From Xanthomonas pisi DSM 18956 (GTDB lineage Bacteria > Pseudomonadota > Gammaproteobacteria > Xanthomonadales > Xanthomonadaceae): 64,000 nucleotides of DNA. The position numbers and the translations under genes are program-made. Below, piece after piece: positions 55,454-64,000 of the stretch. The DNA is taken from contig NZ_JPLE01000024.1 of the NCBI RefSeq assembly GCF_001010415.1, positions 1 to 64,000 on the forward strand, given 5' to 3'. Under the pieces are notes generated by a model, which was not told the DNA's origin, did not search any database, and saw nothing but the letters and a program-made list of their open reading frames with translations. The first letter of the stretch is position 1, and each line of letters starts with the position of its first letter.

Positions 55454-57324
55454 CACCGCCCCCTGAGAAACCAACGATCGATATCGCTCAGCGTAAACCG
55501 AGCCCAGGTGGGTCGGCCATGGTTGCACTGGCCCGAGCGTTCGGTGGCTTCCATGTCGCGCAGCAAGGCGTTCATTTCCGGCACGGTGAGGCGTCGGTTG
55601 GCGCGCACCGCACCGTGACAGGCCATGGTCGACAGCAGTTCGTCGCGCGCGCTGGCGATGCGGCGGCTCTGGCCGTGCTCGCGCAGGTCGCCAAGCACGT
55701 CGCGCAGCAACGCTTCCGGCTCGGCATTGGCCAGCAAGGCAGGAATACTGCGCACGTGCAGCGATTGCGGACCGGCGCGGGTGATCTCGAAGCCCAGGCT
55801 GGCCAGCGTCTCGGCTTCGCGTTCGGCGGTGTCGGCCTCGCGCTCGCCCACTGCCAGCGTCATCGGCACCAGCAATGGCTGCGCATGCAGGCCGATGCTG
55901 TCGTGCGCGGTCTTGAGCCGTTCGTAGCCGATGCGTTCGTGCGCGGCATGCATGTCCACCACGATCAGGCCTTCGGCGTTCTCGGCCAGGATGTAGATAC
56001 CGTGCAATTGCGCCAACGCATAGCCCAGGGGCGGCACGCCGCTGTCTTCGGCCGTCGCTGGCAGACCGGTCCCGGAAAACTGCGGCACGCTGGCGGACTG
56101 CTGCGCACTGCCCGACGGCGGCGCATACAACGCGCCATAGGCTGCGCGCGCTTCGTCCACACGCAGGCCCAACGGCGTCTGCGAGGGCGTCCAGTTGGCG
56201 TAGCTGCCCGAGCCGCCGCCACTGCCGGCTGCACCGGCATAGGGTGCGGAACTGCCGCCAGCGAGGTTGTCCATTGCACCAGCAGCCGCATAGCCGGCGC
56301 CATCGCTGCCGATGCTGTTGGGCGTGGCGCCGGCGCGCGTCTGTGCCAGCGCATCCTGCAAGGTGCGATAGACGAAGTCGTGAATCAGCCGCGCTTCGCG
56401 GAAACGCACCTCGTGCTTGGCCGGGTGCACGTTGACGTCCACGCGCGCCGGGTCCAGTTCGAGAAACAGCACGTACGCAGGCTGGCGGCCATGGAACAAC
56501 ACATCGCCGTAGGCCATCTTGACCGCATGCGCCACGCTGCGATCGCGCACCGAGCGGCCGTTGACGTAGAGATATTGCTGATCCGTGCTGGCCCGCGAGT
56601 AATGCGGTTGCGCGACCCAGCCATGCAGCCGCAGACCGGCGCCGCTGTGATCCACGCGCAAGGCCTGCCGCGCGAAGTCCTCGCCCAAGGTTTCGCCCAG
56701 CCGCGCATCCGAATACAGATCGCCCGGCTTGTAGCGGCGCGACGGCTTGCCGTTGTGCGCCACGCGCAATTCCATATCCGGGCGCGCCAACGCCAGCGAG
56801 CGCAGCCACTCTTCGATATGTCCGAGTTCGGTACGCTCGGCGCGCAGGAACTTGCGCCGTGCCGGCACGTTGAAGAACAACTCGCGCACTTCCACCGTGG
56901 TACCGGGCGCATGCGCGTGCGGCGTCACCTCGCCAAGCCGCCCGCCTTCGATCTGCAGCGCCGAGCCGTGTTCGGCATCGTGACGGCGCGAGATCAGCGT
57001 AAAGCGGCTGACCGAGGCGATCGACGGCAGGGCTTCGCCGCGGAAGCCGAGCGTGGCGACGGTTTCCAGATCGTCCAGCGAGGCGATCTTGCTGGTGGCA
57101 TGCCGCGACACCGCCAACGGCAGCTCATCGGGCGTGATGCCGCCACCGTTGTCGCGGATGCGGATCAGCCGCACGCCGCCCTCTTCCAGATCGATGTCCA
57201 CGCGGGTGGCACCGGCATCGAGGGCGTTTTCGACCAGCTCCTTGACCACCGATGCGGGACGTTCGACGACTTCGCCGGCAGCGATCTGGTTGATCAGGAT
57301 CTCGGGTAACTGACGGATCGCCAT
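55453..57324 (-). CDS. mutL: DNA mismatch repair protein MutL
   Basis: 623-residue GHKL ATPase coupling MutS to strand incision. N-terminal motifs: [14 protein letters not shown] (ATP-binding Asn), RIRDNGGGI and [16 protein letters not shown] variable Gly/Ser/Ala-rich linker (about residues 340-430) follows. In the C-terminal domain [12 protein letters not shown] (about residue 458) fits the endonuclease motif DQHA-x2-E-x4-E, so this is the nicking type of MutL used by bacteria without MutH. The start MAIRQLPE at 57324 is the family's. The open frame continues upstream through a run of nine C (nine G on the plus strand). Confidence 0.95.
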   Translation of the reverse strand: MAIRQLPEILINQIAAGEVVERPASVVKELVENALDAGATRVDIDLEEGGVRLIRIRDNGGGITPDELPLAVSRHATSKIASLDDLETVATLGFRGEALPSIASVSRFTLISRRHDAEHGSALQIEGGRLGEVTPHAHAPGTTVEVRELFFNVPARRKFLRAERTELGHIEEWLRSLALARPDMELRVAHNGKPSRRYKPGDLYSDARLGETLGEDFARQALRVDHSGAGLRLHGWVAQPHYSRASTDQQYLYVNGRSVRDRSVAHAVKMAYGDVLFHGRQPAYVLFLELDPARVDVNVHPAKHEVRFREARLIHDFVYRTLQDALAQTRAGATPNSIGSDGAGYAAAGAMDNLAGGSSAPYAGAAGSGGGSGSYANWTPSQTPLGLRVDEARAAYGALYAPPSGSAQQSASVPQFSGTGLPATAEDSGVPPLGYALAQLHGIYILAENAEGLIVVDMHAAHERIGYERLKTAHDSIGLHAQPLLVPMTLAVGEREADTAEREAETLASLGFEITRAGPQSLHVRSIPALLANAEPEALLRDVLGDLREHGQSRRIASARDELLSTMACHGAVRANRRLTVPEMNALLRDMEATERSGQCNHGRPTWARFTLSDIDRWFLRGR

Positions 57325-57368
57325 CAGCGCGCGCTTGAGCGCTGGCAGCGCAAAACAGGGTGGATGTC

Positions 57369-57377
57369 GGGGGGGGG
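57369..57377. repeat. G9 homopolymer upstream of mutL
   Basis: Nine consecutive G on the plus strand (C9 in the mutL transcript direction), 45 bp before the mutL start and inside the upstream open frame. Such tracts are slippage-prone. Confidence 0.9.
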
Positions 57378-57463
57378 CAGGCAAGACGAACGTCGGCACG
57401 GCAATCCGGCGGCGCGCAGGCGCCGTCACTCAGGGAATCAGTGCGGAATGATAGCCGAGCGGG

Positions 57464-59164
57464 TCAGCGACTGCCGCCGGCCACGGTGCCGACGGCATCG
57501 GCCTCGGCCTGCGCGCGTGCGGCAAACAAGGTGCCCGGCGGCGGCTGACGGGTGAAGAAGGTATCGATGCCATCCAGCACGGCGGCGGCGATCTTGCGCT
57601 GGTAGGCCGGGTCGATCAGGCGGCGTTCTTCATCCGGGTTGGAGATGAAGGCGGTTTCGACCAGCATCGCCGGCATGTCGGAGGTGCGCAGCACCGCGAA
57701 ATTGGCGCGTTCCAGCTGCGGCTTGTGATTGTTGCCGATGCGCTTGAGGCCACCGAGCACATGGCCGGCGGCATCCTCGGAGGCCTTCATGTGGCCGCTC
57801 TGCGCCAGGTCCAGCAGCACATTGGCCAGCGTGCTTTCGGTTTGTTGCAGCCGCACGCCACCCACCAGATCGGCCGCGTTTTCCTTGTCGGCCAACCAGC
57901 GCGCGCGTTGCGACGAGGCGCCCTTGGTCGACAGGACATACACCGACGAGCCGGTCGCACTGCGATTTTCTGCAGCGTCGGCATGGATGGAAATGAAGAT
58001 GTCGGCCTTCGCAGCCCGCGCCTTTTGCGCGCGCATGGGCAACGGAATGAACACGTCGGTGTCGCGGGTCAGGTACGCCTTCATGCCGGGCGTGGCGTTG
58101 ATCTGGCGTGCCAGTTCGCGGCCGACCGCCAGGGTCACGTCTTTTTCGCGCTTGCCGGTCGGGCCCATCGCACCCGGATCCTGGCCACCATGGCCGGGAT
58201 CGATGGCGACGATCAACGGCCGCATGCCCGGCGCCATCTTGACGCGCGACGCCTCGCTGGGCAGCACCGGGCGCGGTGGCAGGTCGTCGTTCGCAGCGGC
58301 GCCGGGCGCAGTGCCGGAGACCACAGCGCCGGCGCCGGCAATCGCCATCGGCGTGCTGCCGCCATTCAAAATTGCAGCGGCCGATGCACCGCCCGTGGAC
58401 GTTGCACCGGCCGCAGGCGTGGCGCTACTCATAGCGACCCGATTGGCCGGATTGCCGACCGGAGCCGCCTGCGCGGTTGCAGCAGGCGTTCCCGGGCGCG
58501 GGGTCGGCACACCGGTGGCAACGGTGGTTGGCACTGCTGCGGGCGTGACCGTCGGCATCGCTGCCGCAGGCACGCTCGCCGGCGCTGCCGGTGCCGGCGG
58601 CGGTGTTGACGGCACAGACAAGGCGCGTTGTGCCGATGCAGCCAGGGCAGCGGTTGCACGCGCAGCTTCGGCTTGTGCGTTGACCGGGCGTGGCGGCGGC
58701 AGTGCGGCAGGCGGACTGGCCGCAACGGACGTGGCAGCCGCAGGCGCCGGATCGCCCGGCCACTCGATCACCAGGGTCGAAGCACTGCCCAGCGTCTGCA
58801 TCTGCGGCTTGAGCGCGGTGACCGGGCTTGCCAGCTCGAACACCACCCGGAACGTGCCCGGCACCGGCTGACCGGTGCGCACCGAGGTGACCAGGCCGTT
58901 CGCCGGCGGTAACTTCAAGCCACGTGCGGCTGCCGAATCCGGGAAATCCACCACCAAGCGGTTGGGGTTGGCCAACGACAGCGTCTTGAAACCGCCGCTA
59001 CCGGCTAGCTGAATTTCTGCACGCGTGCCGGTGGCGCCGGTGCTGACACCGACGCTCTTGATCTCGCCGGCCCAGGCAGCAAAAACCGCCAGGCTGAGGC
59101 TGGCGGTCAGGGCGGAAGCGCAGAAGTGTCGGATCCCCGGTGTCATGGCGCTGGATTCAATCAT
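57464..59164 (-). CDS. amiC: N-acetylmuramoyl-L-alanine amidase (AmiC type)
   Basis: 566-residue periplasmic amidase that splits septal peptidoglycan during cell separation. Signal peptide in MTPGIRHFCASALTASLSLAVFAAWA; a start at 59146 (MTPGIRH) is as likely as the ATG at 59164. AMIN domain (about residues 35-135), a long Ala/Pro/Thr low-complexity linker (about 140-310), then the Amidase_3 domain with zinc ligands IDPGHGGQDPGAMG, SIHADAA and catalytic Glu in VETAFISN. The linker is much longer than in E. coli AmiC. It lies 52 nt behind tsaE. Confidence 0.92.
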   Translation of the reverse strand: MIESSAMTPGIRHFCASALTASLSLAVFAAWAGEIKSVGVSTGATGTRAEIQLAGSGGFKTLSLANPNRLVVDFPDSAAARGLKLPPANGLVTSVRTGQPVPGTFRVVFELASPVTALKPQMQTLGSASTLVIEWPGDPAPAAATSVAASPPAALPPPRPVNAQAEAARATAALAASAQRALSVPSTPPPAPAAPASVPAAAMPTVTPAAVPTTVATGVPTPRPGTPAATAQAAPVGNPANRVAMSSATPAAGATSTGGASAAAILNGGSTPMAIAGAGAVVSGTAPGAAANDDLPPRPVLPSEASRVKMAPGMRPLIVAIDPGHGGQDPGAMGPTGKREKDVTLAVGRELARQINATPGMKAYLTRDTDVFIPLPMRAQKARAAKADIFISIHADAAENRSATGSSVYVLSTKGASSQRARWLADKENAADLVGGVRLQQTESTLANVLLDLAQSGHMKASEDAAGHVLGGLKRIGNNHKPQLERANFAVLRTSDMPAMLVETAFISNPDEERRLIDPAYQRKIAAAVLDGIDTFFTRQPPPGTLFAARAQAEADAVGTVAGGSR

Positions 59165-59216
59165 CCAACTGCGTGAATTGCAAGGTGATTTCCCTTAATA
59201 ATCCGTAACCTGGCGT

Positions 59217-59717
59217 TCATTCTTCTTGTCCACTGACAAAAAGGGGCTGCAACTCGGCCTGTTGGGCCACTGCATGCAGCCAGTCGCGTCCGGCAGGGCT
59301 GCGAGCCAGCAGCCGTACGCTGCGCCCGTCGCCTTCCACAGCCAGTTCCACGTCCAGATCCACCGGCGGCAGGATGCCTGCGCCCCGCTCCGGCCATTCG
59401 ACCAGCCACAGACTGGCGCTGCCCTCGTCCAGGCCGAGGAAATCCAGCTCGCCGGCATTGCCGATGCGGTACAGATCCAGATGCCAGGCTTCGTCGCCGC
59501 TGCTCAGCGGATACCGCTCGACCAGGGTGTAGGTCGGGCTGCGGATCGGGCCGGTGACGCCAAGCGCCCGCAGCAACGCGCGTGCAAGCGTGGATTTGCC
59601 TGCGCCCAGGTCGCCATGCAGCTGGACCATGGCCGTGGCGGGCCGCACCGCTGCCAGGGCGCGGCCGAGCGTTTCGGTCGCCTCGGCGTCGGTCAGATGT
59701 GCATCGAGCTGATTCAC
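59217..59717 (-). CDS. tsaE: tRNA threonylcarbamoyladenosine protein TsaE
   Basis: 166-residue P-loop ATPase working with TsaB/TsaD to make t6A37 in tRNA. Walker A is HGDLGAGKSTLARALL (about residues 34-49); PIRSPTYTLVERY and HLDLYRI are typical. The family start MNQLDAHL is at 59717. It overlaps nnr by 4 nt; the order nnr-tsaE-amiC-mutL follows the common gammaproteobacterial arrangement. Confidence 0.95.
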   Translation of the reverse strand: MNQLDAHLTDAEATETLGRALAAVRPATAMVQLHGDLGAGKSTLARALLRALGVTGPIRSPTYTLVERYPLSSGDEAWHLDLYRIGNAGELDFLGLDEGSASLWLVEWPERGAGILPPVDLDVELAVEGDGRSVRLLARSPAGRDWLHAVAQQAELQPLFVSGQEE

Positions 59718-61201
59718 GCGTCGGCTCCGGTATTGGCGAGGCGACGCAGCTGTGGCAGCAGATCGGTAGGCAACAGACCGCGCTCGCCATCGCGCGCGGC
59801 CGCATCGCCGGCACAGCCGTGCAGCAAGGCGCCAAGGCTGGCGGCATCGAGCGCCGACCAGCCCTGCCCCAGCAATGCGGCGATCACCCCGGTCAGCAGG
59901 TCGCCCATGCCGCCGACGGCCATGCCGGGGTTGCCGGCGTCGATGATGCGCGGCAGCGCACGCGGGGCAGCCACCACCGTGCCGGCCCCTTTGAGCACCA
60001 CCACCGCATCGAAACGCTGGACCAACGCGGCAGCGGCGGCCAGACGATCGCGCTGCACCTGCACGGTGGACAGTCCCAGCAGCCGCCCCGCTTCACCGGG
60101 ATGCGGTGTCAGTACGCGCGGGCCGCGCGGTGGTGCAGCGGTGGCCGCCAGCAGATTCAGGCCATCGGCATCGATGACCACGGCGCTGTCCGAAGCCAGC
60201 ACGCCCTTCCACAACGCCCGTGCCCAGTCGTCCTGGCCCAGTCCCGGCCCAAGCGCAACGACATCGGCGGCTGCGGCCAGTGCGGCGATGTCGTCGTCGG
60301 CCTGCGTGGCGCGCACCATGGCTTCGGGGCAGCGCGCCAGCAGCGGGGCGACATGGTCGGCGCGGGTAGCGACCTGCACCAGCCCGGCACCGCTGCGCAA
60401 GGCGGCTTCGGCGGTCAGCATGATCGCGCCGCCGCTGCCGAGATTGCCGCCCACGCAAAGCACCCGCCCCGATTCGCCCTTGTGCGTATTGCGCCGACGC
60501 GGCCGCAGGTGCGCAGCCAATGCATCGCTGCTCCAACTATGTGCGGCCGGGTGTAGCCCATCGAAGGCGGAGGCCGGCACGTCCAGCGAGGCAATGCCGC
60601 GTTCGCCCGCATGGTCCAGTGCGTCGCCGGTATACAGGCCGACATGCGGCACGATGAACTGCAAGGTGCTATCGGCGTGCACCGCGGTCTCGAAGGCCAC
60701 GCCGTGGTCGGCATCGATTCCGCTGGGCACATCCAGCGCCAGCACCGGGGTGCCTGCCGCGTTGATGGCCTCGATCAGCGCGGCGGTCTGCGCATCCGGC
60801 GCGCGGTTCAGGCCGATGCCGAACAGCGCGTCGACGACGACATCGGCCTGCGCCAGCGCATATGGAAACAGCTCGATCGCACCGCCAACCGCCAGATAGT
60901 CGGTACAGGCGCGCTGGGCCAGCGCCGAGGCCGGGCCGTGCTCGGGCAGATGCACCACGCACACTCGGCGCCCGGCCCGGTGTGCCAGCCGCGCCAGCAC
61001 GTAGCCATCGCCGCCATTGTTGCCGGTGCCGCACACCACCACGATGCGGCGCGCCTGCGGCCAGCGTTCTAGCAACCATTGCCAGGCCGCCTGGCCGGCG
61101 CGTTGCATCAAGGTGTAGCCATCGCCACCCAGCAGCGTGGTGGCCTGCGCATCGAGCGTGCGCGCGGCAGCGGTGTCGTAAAGAGCGAGCGGTGCGTACA
61201 T
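59714..61201 (-). CDS. nnr: Bifunctional NAD(P)H-hydrate epimerase/dehydratase
   Basis: 495-residue repair enzyme for damaged NAD(P)H. The N-terminal YjeF_N epimerase domain (about 1-215) has VVCGTGNNGGDGYVLARL and the PSGIDAD loop. The C-terminal ribokinase-like dehydratase domain (about 230-490) has the HKGESGRVLCVGG start and NPGMAVGGMGDLLTGVIAALL (phosphate-binding GMGD). The ATG at 61201 is only 24 bp from the divergent queG start, so the two promoters must overlap. Confidence 0.95.
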   Translation of the reverse strand: MYAPLALYDTAAARTLDAQATTLLGGDGYTLMQRAGQAAWQWLLERWPQARRIVVVCGTGNNGGDGYVLARLAHRAGRRVCVVHLPEHGPASALAQRACTDYLAVGGAIELFPYALAQADVVVDALFGIGLNRAPDAQTAALIEAINAAGTPVLALDVPSGIDADHGVAFETAVHADSTLQFIVPHVGLYTGDALDHAGERGIASLDVPASAFDGLHPAAHSWSSDALAAHLRPRRRNTHKGESGRVLCVGGNLGSGGAIMLTAEAALRSGAGLVQVATRADHVAPLLARCPEAMVRATQADDDIAALAAAADVVALGPGLGQDDWARALWKGVLASDSAVVIDADGLNLLAATAAPPRGPRVLTPHPGEAGRLLGLSTVQVQRDRLAAAAALVQRFDAVVVLKGAGTVVAAPRALPRIIDAGNPGMAVGGMGDLLTGVIAALLGQGWSALDAASLGALLHGCAGDAAARDGERGLLPTDLLPQLRRLANTGADA

Positions 61202-61225
61202 GCCGGGAATTCTATACTTGTCGCC

Positions 61226-62293
61226 ATGTCTGCCGCCGTCACTCGCCCCGACCCCACCGATGCTGCCGCGCGCATCCGTGCGCTTGCACGCGAAGCGGGC
61301 TTTCAACGTTGCGGCATCACCGGTATCGAGCTGGGCGAAGACGAGGCGCACCTGCGCAGCTGGCTGGAAGAAGGCCTGTACGGAACGATGCACTGGATGG
61401 CCCAGCACGGCGACAAGCGCTCGCGCCCGCAGGAGTTGGTACCGGGCACCTTGCGGGTGTTGTCGGTGGGCATGGATTACGGCCGCAAGGACGACACCGA
61501 GGCCTGGACGACCTTGCACGACGGCACCCGTGCGTACGTGGCGCGTTATGCGTTGGGCCGCGATTACCACAAGCTGATGCGCAACCGGCTGCAGAAACTG
61601 GCCGAGCGCATCCAGGGCGAGATCGGCGCGTTCGGCTACCGCGTGTTCGTCGATTCCGCACCGGTGCTGGAGCGTGCGCTGGCCCGCAATGCCGGGCTGG
61701 GCTGGATCGGCAAACACACCTGCCTGATCGATCGCAACGGCGGGTCGTGGTTCTTCCTGGGCGAGATCTACCTCGACCTGCCATTGCCCATCGACACCCC
61801 GGCCACCGCGCATTGCGGCACCTGCACGCGCTGTATCGACATCTGTCCGACCCAGGCCATCATTGCGCCGTATCGGCTGGATGCGCGCCGCTGCATCGCC
61901 TATCTCACCATCGAGCACGAGGGCGCGATTCCCGAGCAGATGCGCAAGCCGATCGGCAACCGCATCTTCGGCTGCGACGACTGCCAGCTGGTCTGTCCCT
62001 GGAACAAGTTCGCCCAGCGCACCGACGAGGCCGATTTCCGCGCCCGCAACGCGCTGGATGTGGCGACGCTGCCGCAGCTGTTCGCCTGGGACGAAGCAGA
62101 GTTCCTGCGCCGTACCGAAGGCAGCCCGATCCGCCGCAGCGGCCACGCACGCTGGCTGCGTAACATCGCCGTGGGCCTGGGCAATGCGCCAGGTACGCCG
62201 GAGGTGTTGGCGGCGCTGGAAGCGCGTCGCCACGATGCCTGCGAGCTGGTGCGCGAACACGTGGGCTGGGCACTGGCACAGCACGGCCTTTGA
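61226..62293 (+). CDS. queG: Epoxyqueuosine reductase QueG
   Basis: 355-residue cobalamin and Fe-S enzyme for the last step of queuosine synthesis in tRNA. The two 4Fe-4S clusters are read from CGTCTRCIDICPTQ (about residues 195-208) and CDDCQLVCPWN (about 251-261). The N-terminal domain has VLSVGMDYG and GWIGKHTCLI. A C-terminal HEAT-like segment is present. The ATG at 61226 is the family start. gluQ elsewhere in the window uses the product of this pathway. Confidence 0.96.
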   Translation: MSAAVTRPDPTDAAARIRALAREAGFQRCGITGIELGEDEAHLRSWLEEGLYGTMHWMAQHGDKRSRPQELVPGTLRVLSVGMDYGRKDDTEAWTTLHDGTRAYVARYALGRDYHKLMRNRLQKLAERIQGEIGAFGYRVFVDSAPVLERALARNAGLGWIGKHTCLIDRNGGSWFFLGEIYLDLPLPIDTPATAHCGTCTRCIDICPTQAIIAPYRLDARRCIAYLTIEHEGAIPEQMRKPIGNRIFGCDDCQLVCPWNKFAQRTDEADFRARNALDVATLPQLFAWDEAEFLRRTEGSPIRRSGHARWLRNIAVGLGNAPGTPEVLAALEARRHDACELVREHVGWALAQHGL

Positions 62294-62347
62294 TGCACAG
62301 ACCCACGCGCTCACCCATGGCGTGCGCCACTACGGGATAATGCGGCG

Positions 62348-63685
62348 ATGGCCGACCGCAACCAACAGATCCTCACTCCCAGCCAGCTCAATACGCTGGC
62401 GCGCGACCTGCTGGAAGGCAGCTTCCCGCTGGTGTGGGTGGAAGCCGAACTGAGCAGCGTCACCCGCCCGTCCTCGGGCCATCTGTATTTCACGCTCAAG
62501 GATGCGCGCGCGCAGATCCGCTGCGCGATGTTCAAGCCCAAGAGCACCTGGTTGAAGTTTCAACCACGCGAAGGCCTGCGCGTGCTCGCACGCGGCCGTT
62601 TGACCCTGTACGAGGCACGCGGCGACTACCAGCTGGTGCTCGACCATATGGAAGAAGCCGGCGAAGGCGCGCTACGGCGGGCCTTCGACGAACTGCGCGC
62701 GCGGCTTGCGGCAGAAGGCCTGTTCGATGCCGAGCGCAAGCAGCCCCTGCCTGCCCACGTGCGACGGCTGGCGGTGATCACCTCGCCCAGCGGCGCAGCG
62801 GTGCGTGACGTTCTCAGCGTGCTGGCGCGGCGCTTCCCGCTGCTGGAAGTGGACCTGTTGCCATCGCTGGTGCAAGGCGACAGCGCCGCAGCGCAAGTCA
62901 CCTCGCTGCTGCAGCGCGCCGATGCGTCCGGGCGCTACGACGTCATCCTGATCACCCGTGGTGGCGGCTCGCTGGAGGATCTGTGGGCGTTCAACGACGA
63001 ACGCCTGGCGCGTGCGATTGCCGCCGCGCAGACGCCAGTGGTGTCGGCGGTCGGACACGAGACCGACTTCAGCCTCAGCGATTTCGTCGCCGACGTGCGT
63101 GCACCGACGCCGTCGGTGGCGGCCGAATTGCTGGTGCCCGATCAACGCGAACTGGCGGCACGGGTGCGGCGCGCGCACGCGCGCATCGCCCAGCTGCAGC
63201 AACATGCCTTGGGCAATGCGATGCAACGCGCCGACCGGCTGGCATTGCGCTTGCGTGCGCACAGCCCGCAGGCGCGCCTGCAGCTGCTGCAGCGCCGCCA
63301 GGAAGAGGCCGGCCGACAGTTGCGAGCGCGCATGACCCAGCTGCTGGAACGTCTGCAGGCCCGCGTGCAACGCGGGCAGACGCACCTGCAGGCGCACAAC
63401 CCGCAACGCAATCTGGCCAGCCTGCAGCAGCGGCTGCGCGCATTGCACCCGCAGGCGGCCATGCAACGGCGGCTGCAGCACGATCAACTGCGTTTGCGCA
63501 GCCTGGCGCGCTCGCTGGAAGCGGTCAGCCCGCTCGCCACCGTGGCGCGCGGTTACGCCATCGTGACCCGCCCCGCCGATGGCGGCGTGGTGCGCAGCGC
63601 CGCCGACGTGGCCCCAGGCGAGCGCCTGCGCGCGCAACTGGCCGATGGCAGCATCGCCGTGCGGGTCGAGCCGAGCGAGGACTGA
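62348..63685 (+). CDS. xseA: Exodeoxyribonuclease VII large subunit
   Basis: 445-residue catalytic subunit degrading single-stranded DNA with XseB. It has an N-terminal OB fold ([18 protein letters not shown] ... GHLYFTLKD), the catalytic core [20 protein letters not shown] and [18 protein letters not shown], and [23 protein letters not shown] long coiled-coil (about 270-400) of Arg/Gln/Leu heptads precedes the short C-terminal segment [10 protein letters not shown]. It is 54 bp behind queG; xseB is not in the window. Confidence 0.96.
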   Translation: MADRNQQILTPSQLNTLARDLLEGSFPLVWVEAELSSVTRPSSGHLYFTLKDARAQIRCAMFKPKSTWLKFQPREGLRVLARGRLTLYEARGDYQLVLDHMEEAGEGALRRAFDELRARLAAEGLFDAERKQPLPAHVRRLAVITSPSGAAVRDVLSVLARRFPLLEVDLLPSLVQGDSAAAQVTSLLQRADASGRYDVILITRGGGSLEDLWAFNDERLARAIAAAQTPVVSAVGHETDFSLSDFVADVRAPTPSVAAELLVPDQRELAARVRRAHARIAQLQQHALGNAMQRADRLALRLRAHSPQARLQLLQRRQEEAGRQLRARMTQLLERLQARVQRGQTHLQAHNPQRNLASLQQRLRALHPQAAMQRRLQHDQLRLRSLARSLEAVSPLATVARGYAIVTRPADGGVVRSAADVAPGERLRAQLADGSIAVRVEPSED

Positions 63686-63884
63686 CGGCGGCAACGCAGG
63701 TGCGCGTGCGTGCGCCGGGCGACACGCAGCGCGTTGGCAGCCCCCATGCGATGTCGTCGCGACGCCGGTACGCAGCGACCGTCAGTTGGGTGTGTGAACC
63801 GCGCGGAGGATCCGGACTGCAGGAGCGGCAAAGGCCGCACCGAGCAAAGGCCGCGCCCGCCTGGCGGCGAGCACGCTCGTTTTG

Positions 63885-64000
63885 TCAGCCGCTCCTCGCC
63901 ATGGGAGGCATCTGCGTCGCATGCTGCCAACCCTGCATCAGCACTCCGGCCAGCACCACCGGATCGTGATCGAAGTGATGCCCACCGGGCCGCATCACCA
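63885..64000 (-). CDS. 3' end of a VirJ/AcvB-like protein (partial)
   Basis: Only the last 37 codons are inside the window. They read VMRPGGHHFDHDPVVLAGVL then a short tail ending ARSG. The PGGHHFD segment is typical of the C-terminus of VirJ/AcvB (virulence factor family) alpha/beta hydrolases, where the His belongs to the catalytic triad. The call rests on this one motif. The gene continues beyond the right edge, in the opposite direction to xseA; the 199-bp gap between them holds nothing I can call. Confidence 0.55.
   Translation of the reverse strand, partial: VMRPGGHHFDHDPVVLAGVLMQGWQHATQMPPMARSG

Noticed and set aside
55339-57309. 656-codon ORF on the plus strand
   Set aside because: Antisense to mutL, with composition of a shadow frame and no domain.
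1-64000. tRNA or rRNA genes, insertion sequences, prophage
   Set aside because: No cloverleaf TTCGA-type signature in proper context, no rRNA segment, no transposase, integrase or phage gene was seen on either strand.

Overview
The window is bacterial chromosome from a plant-associated gammaproteobacterium, almost certainly Xanthomonas (close to X. citri/X. campestris). The evidence is the high GC content and the argF'-osmC-argG cluster with an N-acetylornithine-type carbamoyltransferase. A pectin methylesterase sits beside a GH28 polygalacturonase that has a HrpX-type PIP box, and a FimX-type REC-PAS-GGDEF-EAL protein is also present. Intergenic regions carry short palindromic (REP-like) repeats. 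I see no rRNA, tRNA, CRISPR array, insertion sequence or prophage. Genes are densely packed, often with 4-nt stop/start overlaps.

Layout. 1-560: array of palindromic repeats. 568-3540: arginine unit argF'-osmC-argG (minus strand), preceded by what reads as a complete ribosome-mediated attenuator: a 33-codon Arg-rich leader peptide, mutually exclusive hairpins and an intrinsic terminator. 3.6-11.8 kb: small secreted protein, cysS, sufE-MFS exporter, dksA with a histone-H1-like tail, and yidD-pyrC-M23 peptidase in an overlapping unit. 11.8-12.65 kb: repeat-rich spacer with a duplicated 3' end of the peptidase gene, two REP-like dimers and a 7-bp tandem repeat. 12.65-16.2 kb: ethanolamine use (permease, eutB, eutC). 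16.4-18.4 kb: small hypothetical and stress genes. 18.8-22.0 kb: pectinolytic pair.

22.2-27.4 kb (minus): phytoene-synthase-like protein, HAD phosphatase, ubiG, methylthioadenosine/SAH-type deaminase, unknown secreted protein and efp, with epmB (EF-P beta-lysylation) divergent from efp. 28.6-31.6 kb: PhnD-like periplasmic protein co-translated with a membrane GGDEF-EAL protein. 31.7-34.3 kb: trmJ, suhB, sodA; the suhB 3' end and its terminator are tandemly duplicated with a REP present in only one copy. 34.5-35.4 kb: exported barnase-like RNase with a barstar inhibitor. 35.6-45 kb: uup, hydrolases, dbpA, apt, selO, GST, cspA. 45.2-49.8 kb: yaiI, yaeQ, flavoprotein, fimX. 50-53.5 kb: htpX, gluQ, phbB, phaR. 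53.5-61.2 kb (minus): TraB/GumN-like protein, DUF1684 lipoprotein, mutL, amiC, tsaE and nnr. 61.2-63.7 kb: queG, xseA. The right edge cuts a VirJ/AcvB-like gene.

Most genes are core housekeeping. The most interesting material is regulatory and structural: the arginine attenuator, paired repeat copies that show one palindromic element present and absent, the PIP-box promoter, the unusual DksA and the sensor/c-di-GMP pair.
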